Assembly (NCBI GenBank): GCA_025352795.1
Contig: JANXSF010000090.1
Location: forward strand, 56,850 to 120,849
DNA length: 64,000 nt
From: Acidobacteriota bacterium
GTDB lineage: Bacteria; Acidobacteriota; Terriglobia; Bryobacterales; Bryobacteraceae
Direction of reading: 5' to 3'
Below are positions 61,669 through 64,000 of this stretch, piece by piece (the first letter of the stretch is position 1; each line of letters begins with the position of its first letter). The translations under genes and the position numbers were made by a program. The notes beneath the pieces were generated by a model that had not been told where the DNA came from, made no database searches, and saw nothing but the letters and a program-made list of their open reading frames with translations.

Positions 61669-62436
61669 ATGAAACTCATCGTCACAGAAAAGCTTCTTAA
61701 GCGACAAGCAAAGCAGCTAAAGAAATAATTAGGTTGCCCGCATTATACGGCACTGGACAGAGCAGCTCATTTGAACGGCTTCGCCAATTATCAGCATTTT
61801 TTAAACACGAGTAAGGACGTACCCACGAAAAGGGAGGCCGCCAAGCCCAATCCCACTATCGAAGCGGATGTGCAGCCCAGCAAATCCGTACGGATAGTCA
61901 ACTTGCCATCTTTTACAGAATGGCTTGCGAAGCACCGGAAGAGAGATTCCCCTCTAGGTGATTTAGCGCAGGACTGCGCTGATGACGGTTCTTGGCCAAA
62001 TGAGTTCACTTTGGACGCCTACCGTAACCACCTTGTCGGCGCAAATGCCAGTTGGGAAGCCCTTGAGACGCTAGATAAAGCTTGGAAGACCTATAAGGCT
62101 TACCTTAAACGAAGCGAGTCGAAGACAGCACCTCTCGTAAAAAGGCCCGTTCGTGCCAAAACAATAGCTGATACAAAACGTAAGATTGTTTTTGTAAAAG
62201 GCATTAAGCCACTTCACTACGCAAAGCGGGTTCGTGAGGCGTTTGAAGTTGGTGCTGAAGCATGGGTTTCATTCAATGGCCGAAAAGCATTGCCGGTAAC
62301 CATCACCGAAAGTGACGATAGACATTATTCGGTTAGGATCGTCGCGGGAAAAGACGCTGGCAATATTAATAGTCTCTTTCGCGACGAAGTCCGCAGCACT
62401 CCTGAGCTTGCCTGTCTTAATTGCGTGACACTATAA
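61669..62436 (+). pseudogene. YozE SAM-like-domain gene interrupted by an in-frame stop codon
   Basis: ATG 61669 has AAAAGGA upstream and opens MKLIVTEKLLKRQAKQLKK, then a TAA (61726-61728). The same frame continues coherently with LGCPHYTALDRAAHLNGFAN and runs to 62436. The downstream part has a YozE/SAM-like domain (SFTEWLAKHRKRDSPLGDLA, SWEALETLDKAWKTYKAYLK) and a basic C-terminal region (VSFNGRKALPVTITESD). A single nonsense change is the simplest explanation. Translation could also restart at TTG 61771 to make the 221-residue part. Function unknown. Confidence 0.65.
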
Positions 62437-62499
62437 CCTGAGCTTTCATTCAGGTTAGGGGCCGGGTACTCACTAAGCAATCATGGAGGAGTGCCCGGC
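62435..62499. other. Two adjacent hairpins after the YozE-domain gene
   Basis: AACCTGA/TCAGGTT (62435-62441 with 62450-62456) is followed by an 11-bp GCCGGGTACTC/GAGTGCCCGGC stem (62461-62471 with 62489-62499). Neither ends in a T run. They could stop transcription or mark a small repeat. The rest of the gap to 62661 shows nothing certain. Confidence 0.3.
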
Positions 62500-62661
62500 A
62501 AAACTTCGTAAGCGCTTTCCGTTACACAAATATCGCTATGTACTCGACAAGAACAGCATAGACCAGCTTTCGAGCCTAGGCACATCAGTCAGACATAAAG
62601 GACGTTATGATTGACTAAGTTGCTGGACTGCGCAGAGCAGCGGCGGTAAGGTGAAATTAGC

Positions 62662-62930
62662 GTGAATGAAACGCGTATTGCCATTACAGTTGATATTAAA
62701 CCCGAGGTGCAAGTCGAACTTGCCCGTCAAGCCGCCGACTATGTGCGCGCCATAGAGGCGCATGCTGCGAGACTGCTTGAAGCGTCGGTTCATCATGTTC
62801 CGGTGGGCGCTTCCCGGATGAACCAGGCCCAGCCCGAAAACACCATCCTGGAAATTGCGCAATTCTCCAACCAGATTCCCGCCTTGCCTGATGAGGCTTT
62901 CACGCGACAGAGCCTGTATGAGCAAGAACA
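62662..62930 (+). pseudogene. VapB-like antitoxin, fused by decay to a PIN remnant
   Basis: GTG 62662 starts an antitoxin-like protein (NETRIAITVDIKPEVQVELA, then ARLLEAS and IPALPDEAFTRQSLYE), the common pattern of antitoxins paired with PIN toxins. Its normal stop after SLYE is missing, and the frame runs on into toxin sequence, ending at 63219 after a total of 185 codons. The antitoxin part itself looks undamaged. Confidence 0.6.
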
Positions 62931-63327
62931 ACGATCCTCACCACCCAATAATGAACCGAGCGCGTCAGGTGCTTGTGTCCCAAAGCGCGTGCTTTGTTTT
63001 ACCTCACAGATCTTCGGCGAGTTTTGGAACGCTTCTACTCGTCCGCTCGACAAAAACGGATTGGGATTGACAATCGACGAGACCAATCATATAGCCAGCG
63101 TGATCGAACGAAATGTTGAACTCTTGCCGGAGAGCTGCGACGTGTATAACCGCTGGAGGCAGGTTCTCAACATCCATCAGTTCAAAGTGCCCAGGTGCAT
63201 GGTACAGTGCTCGCTATAGTATGTATGTTCACGGCATTACGCACTTGCTGACCATCAAAATCCGGGATTTTCAAAATTCGCGCAGCTTCGCATCGTACAT
63301 CCAGTCGAGCTGGCGACCGCGTTTTAA
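62919..63327 (+). pseudogene. VapC-like PIN toxin remnant with several frameshifts
   Basis: Toxin family sequence is recognisable in successive frames: NDPHHPIMNRARQVL, then VLCFTSQIFGEFWNASTRPL and LGLTIDETNHIASVIERNVE with LLPESCDVYNRWRQVL, then MYVHGITHLLTIKIRDFQ, and finally FAQLRIVHPVELATAF ending at TAA 63325-63327. At least three frame changes and a missing N-terminus (the first catalytic Asp region) show that it is dead. About 140 residues would be normal for the intact toxin. Confidence 0.65.
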
Positions 63328-63469
63328 CTACCATGCGCCGTGGATAGTTTTGCTCTTCTCCACAATAGTCCAGTATGTTTTCGCTCTATGTTGCCGGACG
63401 TAAGAAAGTCACGTTCGAGCAAGTACTTGACTCCTCAGTGCTGCAATGCTGCAGGGCTAGGGTTAATTC

Positions 63470-63733
63470 ATGGAAGTCACTGTCCATATTCCTGATGATA
63501 TCGCCTGCCACATGACTGAAGCGGGTGGCGACCTTGCACGCCGTGCATTGGAAAGCTTTGCTCTCGAAGAATTCAAGAGAGCCCGGATCACCAAGCCAGA
63601 GTTGCGGCGTCTGTTAGGCTTCGGTACCAGATGGAAACTAGACGGATTTCTCAAGGCTCATGATATTTATGAACACTACACTCTAGAAGATTTCCTGCAG
63701 GAAAGGGCAGCACTGAAAAGCCTTGGATTCTAA
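63470..63733 (+). CDS. UPF0175 family antitoxin
   Basis: 87 residues (MEVTVHIPDDIACHMTEAGG, LARRALESFALEEFKRARIT, LRRLLGFGTRWKLDGFLKAH, YTLEDFLQERAAL). This is the UPF0175 antitoxin layout: a ribbon-like N-terminus, helix-turn-helix-like middle and a toxin-binding tail. It is followed five bases later by a PIN/DUF3368 toxin start that is cut short. The antitoxin itself is complete. Confidence 0.85.
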   Translation: MEVTVHIPDDIACHMTEAGGDLARRALESFALEEFKRARITKPELRRLLGFGTRWKLDGFLKAHDIYEHYTLEDFLQERAALKSLGF

Positions 63734-63737
63734 AGTA

Positions 63738-63866
63738 ATGCAGTTGGTCATTGCTGACACCAGCCCTATCAATTACCTCATCCTAATCGGACACGTCGAC
63801 CTTCTTCCTCGGCTGTTTGAAAGAGTGGCCCTTCCGGACGCAGTCGAAACCGAATTGGCAAACTGA
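63738..63866 (+). pseudogene. Truncated DUF3368/PIN-type toxin
   Basis: ATG 63738 begins MQLVIADTSPINYLILIGHV with the first catalytic Asp of the PIN fold, then LLPRLFERVALPDAV and ETELAN, and stops at 63864-63866. Intact toxins of this type have about 150 residues. The family similarity breaks exactly where a TGAGGTGGACCCC sequence starts, suggesting disruption by an inserted element. Confidence 0.7.
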
Positions 63867-64000
63867 GGTGGACCCCATCGGTTGGACAAAAAAACAGGCG
63901 TCCTTAGATGGTGAAGCGGTGTAACTGAAGGGCGGCTGTGAGGCCGCCATCCATTCCGGACTTGCATCGGCGCTCGGGTCGCATCCCTGCGTCGCCCTAT
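63864..64000. mobile_element. Possible insertion-sequence end (partial, runs off the window)
   Basis: From 63864 the sequence changes to TGAGGTGGACCCCATCGGTT, resembling a terminal repeat of a transposable element, exactly where the PIN toxin is broken. Inside is a GGCGGC/GCCGCC hairpin near 63926-63943. No transposase motif is visible in the 137 bases present, so the family cannot be named. Confidence 0.3.

Noticed and set aside
62483..62614. 43-codon open frame (MEECPAKLRKRFPLHK...)
   Set aside because: No ribosome site, starts within a hairpin and matches nothing recognised; kept only as a possible remnant.
1..64000. tRNA, rRNA, CRISPR arrays and riboswitches
   Set aside because: No cloverleaf, rRNA-like stretch, regular spaced repeat or known riboswitch core was recognised by eye; a covariance-model search would be needed to exclude small RNAs.

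Overview
The window looks like chromosomal DNA from a member of the Acidobacteriota, most likely the Bryobacterales/Solibacter branch. This is inferred from gene content. It holds a TIGR03435-type soil-associated protein, two proteins with the TIGR03437 C-terminal domain typical of Solibacter, and a very large Oar-like TonB-dependent receptor with an N-terminal carboxypeptidase-regulatory domain. TTG and GTG starts and 1-4 base stop/start overlaps are frequent. No rRNA, tRNA or CRISPR array was recognised.

Layout. 1-8.5 kb: 5' part of uvrA, a palindromic repeat, mutY, two tandem secreted proteins with a heme-like motif and a TIGR03437 domain, a secreted HD-like protein and a PEGA-domain membrane protein. 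8.6-15.9 kb: a tightly packed surface-glycan operon of three GT4 glycosyltransferases, a DUF3108 protein, a GT4-methyltransferase fusion and a Wzm-type ABC permease that lacks a neighbouring ATPase and carries an extra N-terminal beta-rich domain. 16-19.7 kb: an M20 amidohydrolase, then a stretch of decayed toxin-antitoxin genes (parD with a broken parE, lone vapB, brnT/brnA remnants), a MITE-like element and a TIGR03435 gene. 19.7-24.9 kb: PfkB kinase, membrane glycosyltransferase, an atypical dapF, UDP-sugar dehydrogenase and a DUF1508 protein. 24.9-29.7 kb: an SDR coupled to an iron-sulfur photolyase, and a diheme quinoprotein dehydrogenase.

29.7-45.6 kb is a large flagellar locus. Leftward: fliK-flgD-flgE-fliN-fliO-fliP-fliQ-fliR-flhB-flhA-flhF-fliA-fliY-like. 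Rightward: flgF-flgG-flgA-flgH-flgI-flgJ. It supplies the export gate, hook, distal rod, P and L rings, sigma-28 and switch components. Filament, MS-ring, ATPase and stator genes are not in the window. FlhF is degenerate, FlhG is absent, and FlgH has no lipobox.

45.7-61.4 kb holds a beta-lactamase-like hydrolase, an esterase, an aminotransferase/Gfo-Idh-MocA operon, a small two-TM protein translationally coupled to a 35-residue polyproline peptide, P5C dehydrogenase, a YtxH protein, a TlpA-like redoxin, an ECF sigma/anti-sigma pair, comEC and the Oar-like receptor. 61.4-64 kb is a second decayed accessory region: a YozE-domain gene split by an in-frame stop, a multiply frameshifted vapBC pair, a UPF0175 antitoxin with its PIN toxin cut off, and a possible IS end at the window edge.
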